DNA of 64,000 bases from Pseudomonas fluorescens (GTDB taxonomy: Bacteria; Pseudomonadota; Gammaproteobacteria; Pseudomonadales; Pseudomonadaceae): NCBI RefSeq assembly GCF_902497995.1, contig NZ_CABVII010000012.1, forward strand, positions 115,379-179,378, read 5' to 3'. The notes below the pieces were generated by a model. The model worked only from the letters and a program-made list of their open reading frames with translations, was not told the origin of the DNA and searched no databases. Shown in pieces: positions 25,234 through 33,246 of the stretch. The first letter of the stretch is position 1; every line of letters starts with the position of its first letter. Made by a program: the position numbers and the translations under genes.

Positions 25234-27079
25234 GGTCGACCACCGCGAAAGGCGTCAGACCGGCCCGCGTCAGGGCCTCTACCGAATAAGGCACATAGGT
25301 GCGGGCTTGCTCGTCGCGGATGAACAGCGGATCGTTGCAACGGGTTGGGCAGTAGCCCTGGCGCTGCAGATCCACCTTGCGCAGCTTGAAGCTGGCCGTC
25401 AGGTCTGCCGACTGGGTGACCCGTACGAACACCGGGGCCGCATAGCGCGGCAGGCGCGCTTCGGTGAGGGCGTACAGGGCGGCCGGATCAAACGCCTGGC
25501 CCGCCTGCATCAGCACGGCGGCCATGCCGGCGCGGCCTTCATGGACCGGCACCTGGACGCCATAGATGTTGATCAATTCCAGGCCCGACAGATCGCCCAG
25601 GGCGTCCGCCACTTCCAGCGTCGAAACGTTCTCGCTCTTCCAGCGATAGGTATCGCCGATGCGGTCGACGAAGTAGCAGTAACCGTCGGCATCCTCGCGC
25701 AGCAAGTCGCCGGAACTCCAGTAGGCATCGCCCTCGCGAAACACATTGCGGCGGATTTTGCTCTCGGTGGCCTCGCTTGAGGTGTAGCCCTCGAAACGTC
25801 CGCCACCGATCTCAGGGTGATCGACGATAAAGCCCATCGCCTCGCCAATCTCGCCCACTTTGCAGACTTGGTAGTAACCGTTTTCGTCCCGTGGGTGGCA
25901 GTCGTTTTCGATGTCGTACCGCACCAGCCGCAGGTTGGTTTTGTTCCAGTCCGGCACCCGGCCGCAGGAACCGAAATAGTTGTCGACGTTGATCACCGTG
26001 GTATTGGCCTCGGTGGCGCCCCAACCCTCGAACACCTGGATCGGACCAAAGCGCTCCAGCCAGCGCTGCCAGGAATCCGGCGACAGCCCGGCACCGAGCA
26101 TGCAGCGCAGGCTGTGCTCGCGCTCACCCTCTTGCACCGGCTGATTGAGCAGGTAGCGGCAGATCTCACCGATGTACTGGAAGATGCTGATCTGGTGACG
26201 CGCGACGTCTTTCCAGAACTCTCGCACGCTGAACTTGCGGCGCACCACGATGGCGGCACCCACCCGCAGCGCGGTGGAGGTCACCGACGTGGCAGCGGCG
26301 CCGTGGTACAGCGGCAGGCAGCAATAGAACACATCCTCGCAAGTGGCTTGCAGGGTGGTTTCCATCACGTCGCCCGAGGACATCCAGCGCATGTGGCTGT
26401 AGCGCGCCGCCTTGGGCAAGCCGGTGGTGCCCGAGGTGAAGATCAGAAGGGTCGGAGCTTGCGCTTCGATGTGCGCGCGGATATCGCGGGGAAACGGCGT
26501 GCGCGGGGCTTTCTCCAGGCGCGCATCGAAATGCCCGTCGACACCCTTGGGCAGCGGTCCGGTCCAGGGATTTTCCGCGTCGCGTATCAGCCAGCATGGC
26601 AAGTCCGGAAAGCCTTCGGTGGCCTGCACATTGGCCAGGCATTCTTCGCCGATCACCAACGCCTTGGCTTCGGTGGTTTGCAACGCATGCAGCAACGGGC
26701 GGCCGCTGACCTGGGTATTGATGAACGCCACCACCACCCCGAGCTTGACCAGGCCGAACCAGGTGCAGAAAAACGCCGGGCGGTTTTCCATGGCCAGGGC
26801 ACAGACATCGCCGGCGCGCAGGCCATTGGCGTAGAAAGTGTGGGCCATCTGATTGGCCCGCGCATCGACCTCAAAGTAGCTCAGGGTCTGCTCGCCGTAG
26901 ATCAGGAACGGGCGTTCGCCCTGTTCATGTGCCTGATGTTCCAGGCGGTCGGCCAGGGTGTAGAGGTCGCCCGGCTTGATCTTCCCGGCAGCGGCAGCGC
27001 GCTGGTCGAGCAGCGCCTGTGTCTGCTCCCGCGGTACCGGGTGGGTCGGCAGGACGTTGGGCAAGTCGTTCAGGTTCAT
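25226..27079 (-). CDS. Acyl-CoA ligase of the FATP/bile-acid CoA ligase type
   Basis: 617-residue AMP-forming ligase of the very-long-chain/FATP branch: LLIFTSGTTGLPKAARYSH, PLYHGAAA, FQYIGEICRYLLNQP, EGWGATEANT, and the late FVDRIGDTYRWKSENVST. This branch includes bile-acid CoA ligases and the steroid ligases FadD17/FadD19. It would activate the free C24 carboxyl before side-chain degradation. It shares an ATGA overlap with the OYE gene upstream and an 8-bp overlap with the MBL gene downstream, so all three are one unit. Substrate inferred from family and operon. Confidence 0.8.
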   Translation of the reverse strand: MNLNDLPNVLPTHPVPREQTQALLDQRAAAAGKIKPGDLYTLADRLEHQAHEQGERPFLIYGEQTLSYFEVDARANQMAHTFYANGLRAGDVCALAMENRPAFFCTWFGLVKLGVVVAFINTQVSGRPLLHALQTTEAKALVIGEECLANVQATEGFPDLPCWLIRDAENPWTGPLPKGVDGHFDARLEKAPRTPFPRDIRAHIEAQAPTLLIFTSGTTGLPKAARYSHMRWMSSGDVMETTLQATCEDVFYCCLPLYHGAAATSVTSTALRVGAAIVVRRKFSVREFWKDVARHQISIFQYIGEICRYLLNQPVQEGEREHSLRCMLGAGLSPDSWQRWLERFGPIQVFEGWGATEANTTVINVDNYFGSCGRVPDWNKTNLRLVRYDIENDCHPRDENGYYQVCKVGEIGEAMGFIVDHPEIGGGRFEGYTSSEATESKIRRNVFREGDAYWSSGDLLREDADGYCYFVDRIGDTYRWKSENVSTLEVADALGDLSGLELINIYGVQVPVHEGRAGMAAVLMQAGQAFDPAALYALTEARLPRYAAPVFVRVTQSADLTASFKLRKVDLQRQGYCPTRCNDPLFIRDEQARTYVPYSVEALTRAGLTPFAVVDHG

Positions 27080-28161
27080 TGTGCCACCTCCTGGGCAATG
27101 GCTTGATAGGCGGGGTAATCCGAGTAGCCGATCGAACCCGGCGTATACAGCGTCTTGCGATCGAAGCGATTCAGTGGCAGGCCACGCTTGAGGCGCTCCA
27201 CCAGATCGGGGTTGGCAATAAAGTGACGGGCAAACGACACGGCAGCCCCCTCGCCCGACGCGAGAGCGGCACTGGCCGAAGGACCGTCGAAACCATCGTT
27301 GAGAATCAAGGCATGGGGGCTGTGTTGACGCGCCAGGGCGAAGGCATTGAGGTCTGCCAGTGGCGAGCGCATGATGTGCAGATAAGCCAGGCCCAACGGC
27401 GCTACGGCTTCACACAAGGCGGCCGCCGTGGCAGCCGGATCCTGGTCGTCGATGTCGTTGTAGGGGTTACCGGGACACAGGCGAAAGCCGACGCGTCCGG
27501 CGCCGATCGCGCCGGCCATGGCCTCGATCACTTCCTTGGCGAAACGCACCCGGCCGGTCACATCGCCGCCGTAGGCATCGTTGCGCTGATTGCTGCCAGA
27601 GGCCATGAATTGCATCGGCAGATAACCGCTGGTGCAGTGCAGCTCGACACCGTCGAAGCCTGCCAGGCGCGCATTCAATGCGGCTTGGCGATAGTCTTCG
27701 ATCGCCTCGTCGATACCCTGAAGGGTCAGCGCCTGTGGCTCGTCGGTATCGACCAGGCCCGCGGCGTCACTGAACACCTGGGTCCGCGCACGCAGGGCCG
27801 AAGGTGCCACCGTCGCAGCGCCTGCCGGTTTGTTGTGCTGGCTGGCGGCGCGGCCGACGTGCATCAGTTGCAGGACGATGCAGCCGCCCTCGGCATGCAC
27901 GGCCTCGGTGACCCGCCGCCAGCCGGCGATCTGCTCGCTGCTGTAGATCGCCGGGGTGCGGCAATAGCCCAGGCCGCTGGCGGACGGGGCGGTGCCCTCG
28001 GCCACGATCAACCCGGCACTGGCACGCTGACGGTAGTACTCGACCATCTCGCTACCGGGTACTGCATCGGCAAGGGCGCGGCTGCGGGTCATGGGCGCCA
28101 TGACAATGCGGTTGGCCAATTGAAGCTCGCCCAGGGTGACCGGCTCGAACAAGACGCTCAT
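27076..28161 (-). CDS. Old Yellow Enzyme-type NADH:flavin oxidoreductase, second copy
   Basis: 361-residue classical OYE: RIVMAPMTRSRA, LQLMHVGR, then HCTSGYLPMQF and GSNQRNDAYGG, and RHFIANPDLVERL at the end. Most relatives have His...Asn or His...His as the substrate-binding pair; here the second residue is Ser (HCTS), which should change how the carbonyl is held. First gene of the six-gene leftward operon, preceded by an exact regulatory box at 114 bp. Probable steroid enone reductase; the exact step is unknown. Confidence 0.8.
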   Translation of the reverse strand: MSVLFEPVTLGELQLANRIVMAPMTRSRALADAVPGSEMVEYYRQRASAGLIVAEGTAPSASGLGYCRTPAIYSSEQIAGWRRVTEAVHAEGGCIVLQLMHVGRAASQHNKPAGAATVAPSALRARTQVFSDAAGLVDTDEPQALTLQGIDEAIEDYRQAALNARLAGFDGVELHCTSGYLPMQFMASGSNQRNDAYGGDVTGRVRFAKEVIEAMAGAIGAGRVGFRLCPGNPYNDIDDQDPAATAAALCEAVAPLGLAYLHIMRSPLADLNAFALARQHSPHALILNDGFDGPSASAALASGEGAAVSFARHFIANPDLVERLKRGLPLNRFDRKTLYTPGSIGYSDYPAYQAIAQEVAQ

Positions 28162-28275
28162 TTCAATTCCTCAGCTTCTTTGTTTTCAGGCTGTCGCAGG
28201 GCTTGCCACAGCTTGGGCAAGTGCTGACATACCAGCGGATATGAGCTGAATGATTGACTGTGGGCGCGAGCGAAA

Positions 28276-28291
28276 CATCGTCCGACAAGAC
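28276..28291 (-). promoter_or_regulatory. Cluster regulatory box for the OYE/ligase/aldolase operon
   Basis: Minus-strand GTCTTGTCGGACGATG, exact consensus, 114 bp before the start codon, with AATCAT about 20 bp downstream. It faces away from the box at 28528 across a REP block. Confidence 0.7.
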
Positions 28292-28340
28292 TAGGTTCGC
28301 TATCGACAGGACGATCCCGGCACCGCATCGTTTGTACGCA

Positions 28341-28503
28341 CGTAGGAGCCAGGCTTGCCGGCGAATGTCACGCCGCGGTGCATCTGAAACACCGCGTCAT
28401 CGTTCTTGGTCGGCAAGCCTGGCTCCTACGGCGAAGCAGGCGCCGCGGTGCATCTGAAACACCGCGTCATCGTTCTTCGCCGGCAAGCCTGGCTCCTACA
28501 GGA
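28341..28503. repeat. REP block in the divergent gap
   Basis: Three REP cores at about 71-bp spacing with GCGGTG/CACCGC hairpins between them, a sequence variant of the tandem unit (GCATCTGAAA in the loop). Lies between two oppositely oriented regulatory boxes. A weaker box-like sequence is at 28326-28341. Confidence 0.8.
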
Positions 28504-28527
28504 GACCAGCCGGGGACGAAAAAGATG

Positions 28528-28543
28528 GTCTGAACGGACGATG
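28528..28543 (+). promoter_or_regulatory. Cluster regulatory box for the MFS gene
   Basis: GTCTGAACGGACGATG, exact consensus and identical to the box at 43291. Its distance of 60 bp supports the GTG at 28604 as the true MFS start; the ATG inside the box is not a credible start. Confidence 0.7.
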
Positions 28544-28603
28544 AAAAAAAACCGCGACCAGCCGAGCATCGCGTCAACCAGAACAAGACCGGGAGCACCC
28601 GCA

Positions 28604-29932
28604 GTGAACCAATCCCCCCCCGTGACATGGCGAACGCACTACGCGCTGTTCGTGCTCGCCAGCATCTACGTGTTCAACTACATCGACCGCCAGTTGATGG
28701 CGATTCTGATCGAGCCGGTGAAGCTCGAATTCGGCATTTCCGATACCGGCATCGGTCTGCTGTCGGGGGTGACCTTCGCGGTCTTCTATACGGTGTTCGG
28801 CTTCCCGCTGGGCCGCCTGTCGGACCGCATCGGACGCAAGCCGGTGATCGCCTTCAGCTGCATCGCCTGGAGCCTGATGACCATGCTCTGCGGCATGGCC
28901 GGCAACTTTTTGACCCTGGTGCTGGCGCGAGTCGGCGTGGCCGTTGGTGAGGCCGGCGGCACGGCGCCGTCGGTGGCCATGGTCTCGGATTTGTACCCGG
29001 CGAACCGCCGCTCCACTGCCCTGTCGGTGCTGATGCTCGGTTCCAGCCTGGGGGCGATAGTAGGGTTGGGCCTGGGCGGCTGGATTGCCCAGCACCACGG
29101 CTGGCGCTACGCCTTCTTGCTGATCGGCGCGCCCGGCATCTTCCTTGGTCTGCTTCTGCTGCTGACCGTGCGGGCGCCCAAGCGCGCAGTGCCGCTGAGC
29201 AACGTCGCGGCGCAACAGGATGGCTGGCTCAACACCCTGGTCGAGCTGTTTCGCATGCCCTCGTTCCTGTGCCTGGTACTCACCGGCGGCTCGGCGGCGA
29301 TTGCCGGCTACGCCATCGGCACCTGGAGCCCGAGCTTCCTGATCCGTTCCCACGGCCTCAACCTGCAAGAGGCCGGATTCCTGGTGGGCGTAGTGGGCGG
29401 CATCGGGTCGACTATCGGCACCCTGGTCTGCGGCATGCTCACCGACCGCATGGCACGGCGTGATGTCGGCTGGCAAATCGGTGTGCCGTTGCTGGGTACG
29501 CTGATCAGCATTCCCTTCGCTCTGGCGTACTTCCTCTGGCCCCAGGGCACGGCGTTCCATATCGGCAGCATCGCCGTGCCGCAAGCGTTCCTGTTCTACA
29601 GCGCCTTCGGCTTCTTCGGGGTGTGGTGGGCAACGCCGTGCCTGAGCGCCATTACCCACCTGTTCCCGTCCACGCGACTGGCCCAGGCCACGGCGATTTT
29701 CGTCATGTCCATGACCCTGCTGGGCGTCGGTGTCGGGCCGCTGTTTGTAGGCATGCTCAGCGATTTTTTCGTGCCGACCCTGGGCAGTGAATCCCTGCGC
29801 TATGCCCTGGCTTCGTCGGTGTCAATGCTGGTGCTGGCCAGCGTGTTCCTGACCCTGGCGCTGCCACGTTACCGCCAACACATGAAGAGCCCCGCCCCGC
29901 GGTCCGCACCGAACCAGGCCGTGACTGCCTGA
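28604..29932 (+). CDS. MFS transporter, spinster-like
   Basis: 442-residue twelve-helix carrier starting at a GTG with GGGAG 8 bp upstream. Loop motifs are NYIDRQLMAILIEPVK in helix 1 and GRLSDRIGRKPV after helix 2, typical of MFS and close to the spinster (Spns) branch. A paralogue is encoded at 52167. The two are the only MFS genes inside the steroid cluster and both lie in box-controlled units, so steroid uptake across the inner membrane is the likely job. It is followed by an intrinsic terminator and the SnoaL-like gene. Confidence 0.75.
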   Translation: MNQSPPVTWRTHYALFVLASIYVFNYIDRQLMAILIEPVKLEFGISDTGIGLLSGVTFAVFYTVFGFPLGRLSDRIGRKPVIAFSCIAWSLMTMLCGMAGNFLTLVLARVGVAVGEAGGTAPSVAMVSDLYPANRRSTALSVLMLGSSLGAIVGLGLGGWIAQHHGWRYAFLLIGAPGIFLGLLLLLTVRAPKRAVPLSNVAAQQDGWLNTLVELFRMPSFLCLVLTGGSAAIAGYAIGTWSPSFLIRSHGLNLQEAGFLVGVVGGIGSTIGTLVCGMLTDRMARRDVGWQIGVPLLGTLISIPFALAYFLWPQGTAFHIGSIAVPQAFLFYSAFGFFGVWWATPCLSAITHLFPSTRLAQATAIFVMSMTLLGVGVGPLFVGMLSDFFVPTLGSESLRYALASSVSMLVLASVFLTLALPRYRQHMKSPAPRSAPNQAVTA

Positions 29933-29953
29933 CCCTCCTCCCCATACCACCGC

Positions 29954-29989
29954 GCCGCTGGAAACCTGTCAGGTTCCAGCGGCTTTTTT
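29954..29989 (+). terminator. Intrinsic terminator between MFS and SnoaL-like genes
   Basis: Ten-base stem (29954-29963 with 29974-29983), with possible extra pairing inside, and a run of six T. The next start codon is only about a dozen bases beyond, with its GAGGA ribosome site directly after the T-run. Confidence 0.8.
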
Positions 29990-30001
29990 ATGAGGATCAC
30001 C

Positions 30002-30436
30002 ATGAGTACCAGCGCCGTACAGATCAGCAACCTGCTCTACCGTTACGCCGAATGCCTGGACAGCGGCCAACTGGTCGAGGCCGCCGAGCTGTTTCGTCAT
30101 GCCCGCATCAAGGTGCAAAGCCAGGGCGACTTCCTTGATCACGCAGCCATGCTGGGAATCTGGCAACGGCGAATCAAGCTCTACTCCTGCGGCACGCCCC
30201 GCACCAAACACGTGATCAGCAACCCCATCATCGACATCGACGAAGCCTCGGGAACCGCGACGGTTCGCTCCTGCTACACCGTCCTGCAGGCCACCGATAC
30301 CCTGCCTTTGCAACCTATCGCCGCCGGGCGCTACTTTGATGAATTCGAGCGTGTCGGCTCGGTTTGGCGGTTCAGCTTTCGTGATTATTCGCACCTGGAG
30401 ATGATCGGGGACTTGAAGGGGCATTTGTTGATGTAG
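30002..30436 (+). CDS. SnoaL-like (NTF2 fold) protein
   Basis: 144 residues with the SnoaL_4-type opening QISNLLYRYAECLDSG, a central strand region and FDEFERVGSVWRFSFRDY near the end. The NTF2 fold is shared by ketosteroid isomerases and by bile-acid 7alpha-dehydratases of the BaiE/Hsh2 type. A dehydratase or isomerase acting on a steroid is plausible, but catalytic residues cannot be placed with certainty. The start at 30002 is set by GAGGA 8 bp upstream. The stop codon runs into the first REP of the next array. Confidence 0.65.
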   Translation: MSTSAVQISNLLYRYAECLDSGQLVEAAELFRHARIKVQSQGDFLDHAAMLGIWQRRIKLYSCGTPRTKHVISNPIIDIDEASGTATVRSCYTVLQATDTLPLQPIAAGRYFDEFERVGSVWRFSFRDYSHLEMIGDLKGHLLM

Positions 30437-30855
30437 GAGCGAGGCTTGCCCGCGAAGAACGATAACGCAGTGCATCAGGTACACCGCGGCGCCTGGTTCG
30501 CCGGCAAGCCTGGCTCCTACAAGCGAAGAACGATAACGCAGTGCATCAGGTACACCGCGGCGCCTGGTTCGCCTGTAGGAGCGAGGCTTGCCCGCGAAGA
30601 ACGATAACGCAGTGCATCAGGTACACCGCGGCGCCTGGTTCGCCGGCAAGCCTGGCTCCTACAGGCGAAGAACGATAACGCAGTGCATCAGGTACACCGC
30701 AGCGCCTGGTTCGCCGGCAAGCCTGGCTCCTACAAGCGAAGAACGATAACGCAGTGCATCAGGTACACCGCAGCGCCTGGTTCGCCGGCAAGCCTGGCTC
30801 CTACAGGCGAAGAACGATAACGCGGTGCAATAAATGCACCGCAGCGCCCGGTTCG
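30435..30855. repeat. REP tandem array on the downstream side of the RAYT gene
   Basis: Six REP cores at about 71-bp steps, two of them inverted, with the same hairpin spacer as the large array but mostly with GCAGTG in place of GCGGTG, which weakens one stem pair. This local sequence signature shows the array expanded on its own rather than being copied from the 8-kb array. Confidence 0.85.
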
Positions 30856-30860
30856 CGGGG

Positions 30861-31319
30861 TCATAACCACACGGCATCCCACAACGGATAGTCGCCAATT
30901 TTTTCGACCAACCCCGCCCGCAACGGATTGGCGACGATATAGCGGGCCACGGCCTGCAGGTCTTCCTCCCTGCGGATGGCCCGGTCATGAAAACCATGCT
31001 GCCAGAGGGATCCATCACGCCCGATCGAGCGATTCAACGCGAACGTAATGCGAGATTTTGTCCTCGCCATCACGTAAGTGAGCGTGCTGTCCTTCAGCTC
31101 GATCAGCCAATGAAGATGATCCGGCATGACAACCCAGGCCAGGGAAAGGGCAAGCTCTTCTTGCTGAGCTTTTCTCAACGCTTCAACCACGAGGCGACCC
31201 TGTTCAAAGTCTGTGAATACGGGGTCCCGGTTCTGAACGACAGTGGTGACCAGATAGACCTGACCCGGCGCTGAATAGCGACCAGTGCGCAGTCGATGTG
31301 CATGGCGAATGCCTGGCAT
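30861..31319 (-). CDS. REP-associated tyrosine transposase (RAYT)
   Basis: 152-residue Y1-type single-strand transposase: YLVTTVVQNRDPVF, the metal-binding HUH-like motif MPDHLHWLIEL, and the C-terminal segment with the catalytic Tyr, VARYIVANPLRAGLV. AAGGAGG lies just upstream of the ATG. REP arrays flank it on both sides, as is usual for RAYTs, which are thought to mobilise REP/REPIN elements. The gene looks intact. It interrupts the steroid cluster without a metabolic role. Confidence 0.9.
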   Translation of the reverse strand: MPGIRHAHRLRTGRYSAPGQVYLVTTVVQNRDPVFTDFEQGRLVVEALRKAQQEELALSLAWVVMPDHLHWLIELKDSTLTYVMARTKSRITFALNRSIGRDGSLWQHGFHDRAIRREEDLQAVARYIVANPLRAGLVEKIGDYPLWDAVWL

Positions 31320-31457
31320 GGGTAATCCTCCTTGATCATGGCTCCATCACCTCAGGCTAGCCACCTGGAGAAAGATCGACGGTGAACTGTTGTTCCCGAT
31401 ATGTCTGTCGATATCTGCTCGCTTTCATTGATGGCACAGGTACACCGTGAGGTCCGG

Positions 31458-31692
31458 TGTAGGAGCGAGGCTTGCCCGCGAAGAACGATAACGTGGTGCA
31501 GCAGGTACACCGCAGCGCCTGGTTCGCCGGCAAGCCTGGCTCCTACAGGTGAAGAACGATAACGCGGTGCAACAGATGCACCGCAGCGCCTGGTTCGCCG
31601 GCAAGCCTGGCTCCTACAGGTGAAGAACGATAACGCGGTGCAACAGATGCACCGCAGCGTCCGGTTCGCCGGCAAGCCTGGCTCCTACAGGT
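31458..31692. repeat. REP tandem array upstream of the RAYT gene
   Basis: Four REP cores at about 71-bp steps, the first inverted. Units have GGTGAAG at the junction and an ACAGATG loop, distinguishing them from the other arrays. The stretch 31320-31457 between array and RAYT start carries the RAYT ribosome site and no gene. Confidence 0.85.
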
Positions 31693-31717
31693 GATCACAA
31701 ATGTCAGCGCCATAACC

Positions 31718-31750
31718 ACAAAGCCCCACCGGAAACCGGCAGGGCTTTGT
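31718..31750 (-). terminator. Hairpin after the DUF1329 gene
   Basis: Inverted repeat with 9-bp arms (31718-31726 and 31742-31750) and a smaller CCGG stem inside, 22 bp past the stop codon on the minus strand. The following T content is modest, so it is a moderate terminator. Confidence 0.55.
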
Positions 31751-31771
31751 ACAGCGGGTGTTACCGGATAA

Positions 31772-33154
31772 TTACCGCCCTATCGCACGCGCCGCATCCG
31801 CGGTGTACTGGTCCGGGGTGAATTTGCCTTCGTTGAGGATCGGCCCTTTCTTCGCTTCGTTGGTCATGCCGTAGCCGGTGTACTGGCCAGAGTTCAGGTC
31901 CATGAAGAACTGCGAACCAGCCTGCCAGCTGCTCATGTCGGGGTGGTAGTAGTAGTTGATCATGGCGTGTTTCCACAGCTGCCCACGGGCATCATAGTTA
32001 TCGGCCATGACCGAGTGCCAGGTGTCCTCGTCGATGAACAGCACGCGTTTGCCATAGACATGGCGATAGCCTTCCTTCAAATCGGCCTCCAGGACCCACA
32101 CCCGACGTAACTCATACCGCATGAAGTCCGGGTTGGGATGGTTGGGCGTCAGGATGTCGGCGTACTTCACGGTCCCGGTGTTGGGCTTGAATGCGTTGGC
32201 CGGGCTGTAGATTTCGCGCTTGCCGATGAGTTTCCAGGTGAAGCGCTCCGGTGAGCCGTTATACAAGCGGTCCTCGTCGACGGTCATGGTCCCGTTGGTG
32301 CCGATCATCGGCTGATCGAAACCGTAGCCTGGCAGCTGCCTGACGCGGCGCGTCGACGGGCTGTAGGACCAGGCCTGACGCGTACCGGTGCCGAAGTTGT
32401 AGGGTTCATGGGCAATGCTGAGGTTACCGTTGTCGCGAGCCGGTTTCAGGGTCATGTTGTTGCTGAAGGACGCAATCACATCGTTGTCCCTTGAGTCAAC
32501 GGTCGGTGAGTTGGTCGGCGCCAGGTTACGCGCGTAGGCACGCCCCCAGCCAATGCTGCCGTTGGGCAGGACCGAGGCCAGGTCGGAGGTTTTTTCCTCG
32601 GTGTAGGCACGGGCCGGCAATTGGTGATTCCACAGCAATTCCATGCCGTTTTTGGGGATCGGGAACGGCACCTGGCCTATCCCGGTGAAACCTGCACCGT
32701 CGTTGACCAGCTTGGCGTTCAGCGCATTGTCCATCACGCGGCGGCAAACGTAATCGGGGTAACGGAAATCCCGGTGGCCTGGGTAGATGTTCATCTTGTA
32801 GGTGGTCGGGTACTTCTTCAGCAGGGTCTTCTGCCCTTCCGTCAGGTGCGACTCGTACTGGCTCATGTTCTGCGCAGTGATCACCAGGATCGGCTTCTCC
32901 GCCGCATAGGGATCAACCGGCTGGTCACCGGAGAACTTCACATGATTCCAGCCCGGTACTTCACCCAGGTATTTGCCGGTGAATGGCGGAATGGTGCCCG
33001 CGGCGTTACCGGCTTGCTCGGCGCCGACACAGGTCAGCTCCTTGCCCAGTTTGGCGGCTTCCTGAGGTGTCACCGCGGCGTGCGCAGCACCCATCAGCCC
33101 ACTATTGGCTGTGACTGCGACCGCAAGCATGAGACCTGTTCTTGTTATTTTCAT
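31772..33154 (-). CDS. DUF1329 family envelope protein
   Basis: 460 residues with a cleavable signal (LAVAVTANSGLMGAAHAA) and the long beta-rich body of DUF1329, which resembles a large LolA/LolB-like half barrel able to hold a hydrophobic ligand. AAGGAGG sets the start at 33154. It is transcribed alone from an exact regulatory box. DUF1329 usually accompanies DUF1302, and here two DUF1302 genes are in the same regulon. Likely carries steroid through the periplasm or at the outer membrane; inference from fold and company. Confidence 0.8.
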   Translation of the reverse strand: MKITRTGLMLAVAVTANSGLMGAAHAAVTPQEAAKLGKELTCVGAEQAGNAAGTIPPFTGKYLGEVPGWNHVKFSGDQPVDPYAAEKPILVITAQNMSQYESHLTEGQKTLLKKYPTTYKMNIYPGHRDFRYPDYVCRRVMDNALNAKLVNDGAGFTGIGQVPFPIPKNGMELLWNHQLPARAYTEEKTSDLASVLPNGSIGWGRAYARNLAPTNSPTVDSRDNDVIASFSNNMTLKPARDNGNLSIAHEPYNFGTGTRQAWSYSPSTRRVRQLPGYGFDQPMIGTNGTMTVDEDRLYNGSPERFTWKLIGKREIYSPANAFKPNTGTVKYADILTPNHPNPDFMRYELRRVWVLEADLKEGYRHVYGKRVLFIDEDTWHSVMADNYDARGQLWKHAMINYYYHPDMSSWQAGSQFFMDLNSGQYTGYGMTNEAKKGPILNEGKFTPDQYTADAARAIGR

Positions 33155-33220
33155 GTAATGCCTCCTTCGCTGATAAGGCTTTGTGGTGTGGACCCATTGT
33201 TCGTGTTCTGCCGGCCCCGA

Positions 33221-33236
33221 CATCGTCCGGAAAGAC
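33221..33236 (-). promoter_or_regulatory. Cluster regulatory box for DUF1329
   Basis: Minus-strand GTCTTTCCGGACGATG, exact consensus, 66 bp before the start codon, immediately after the CoA ligase stop codon at 33247. Confidence 0.75.
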
Positions 33237-33246
33237 TAAGGCGGCG

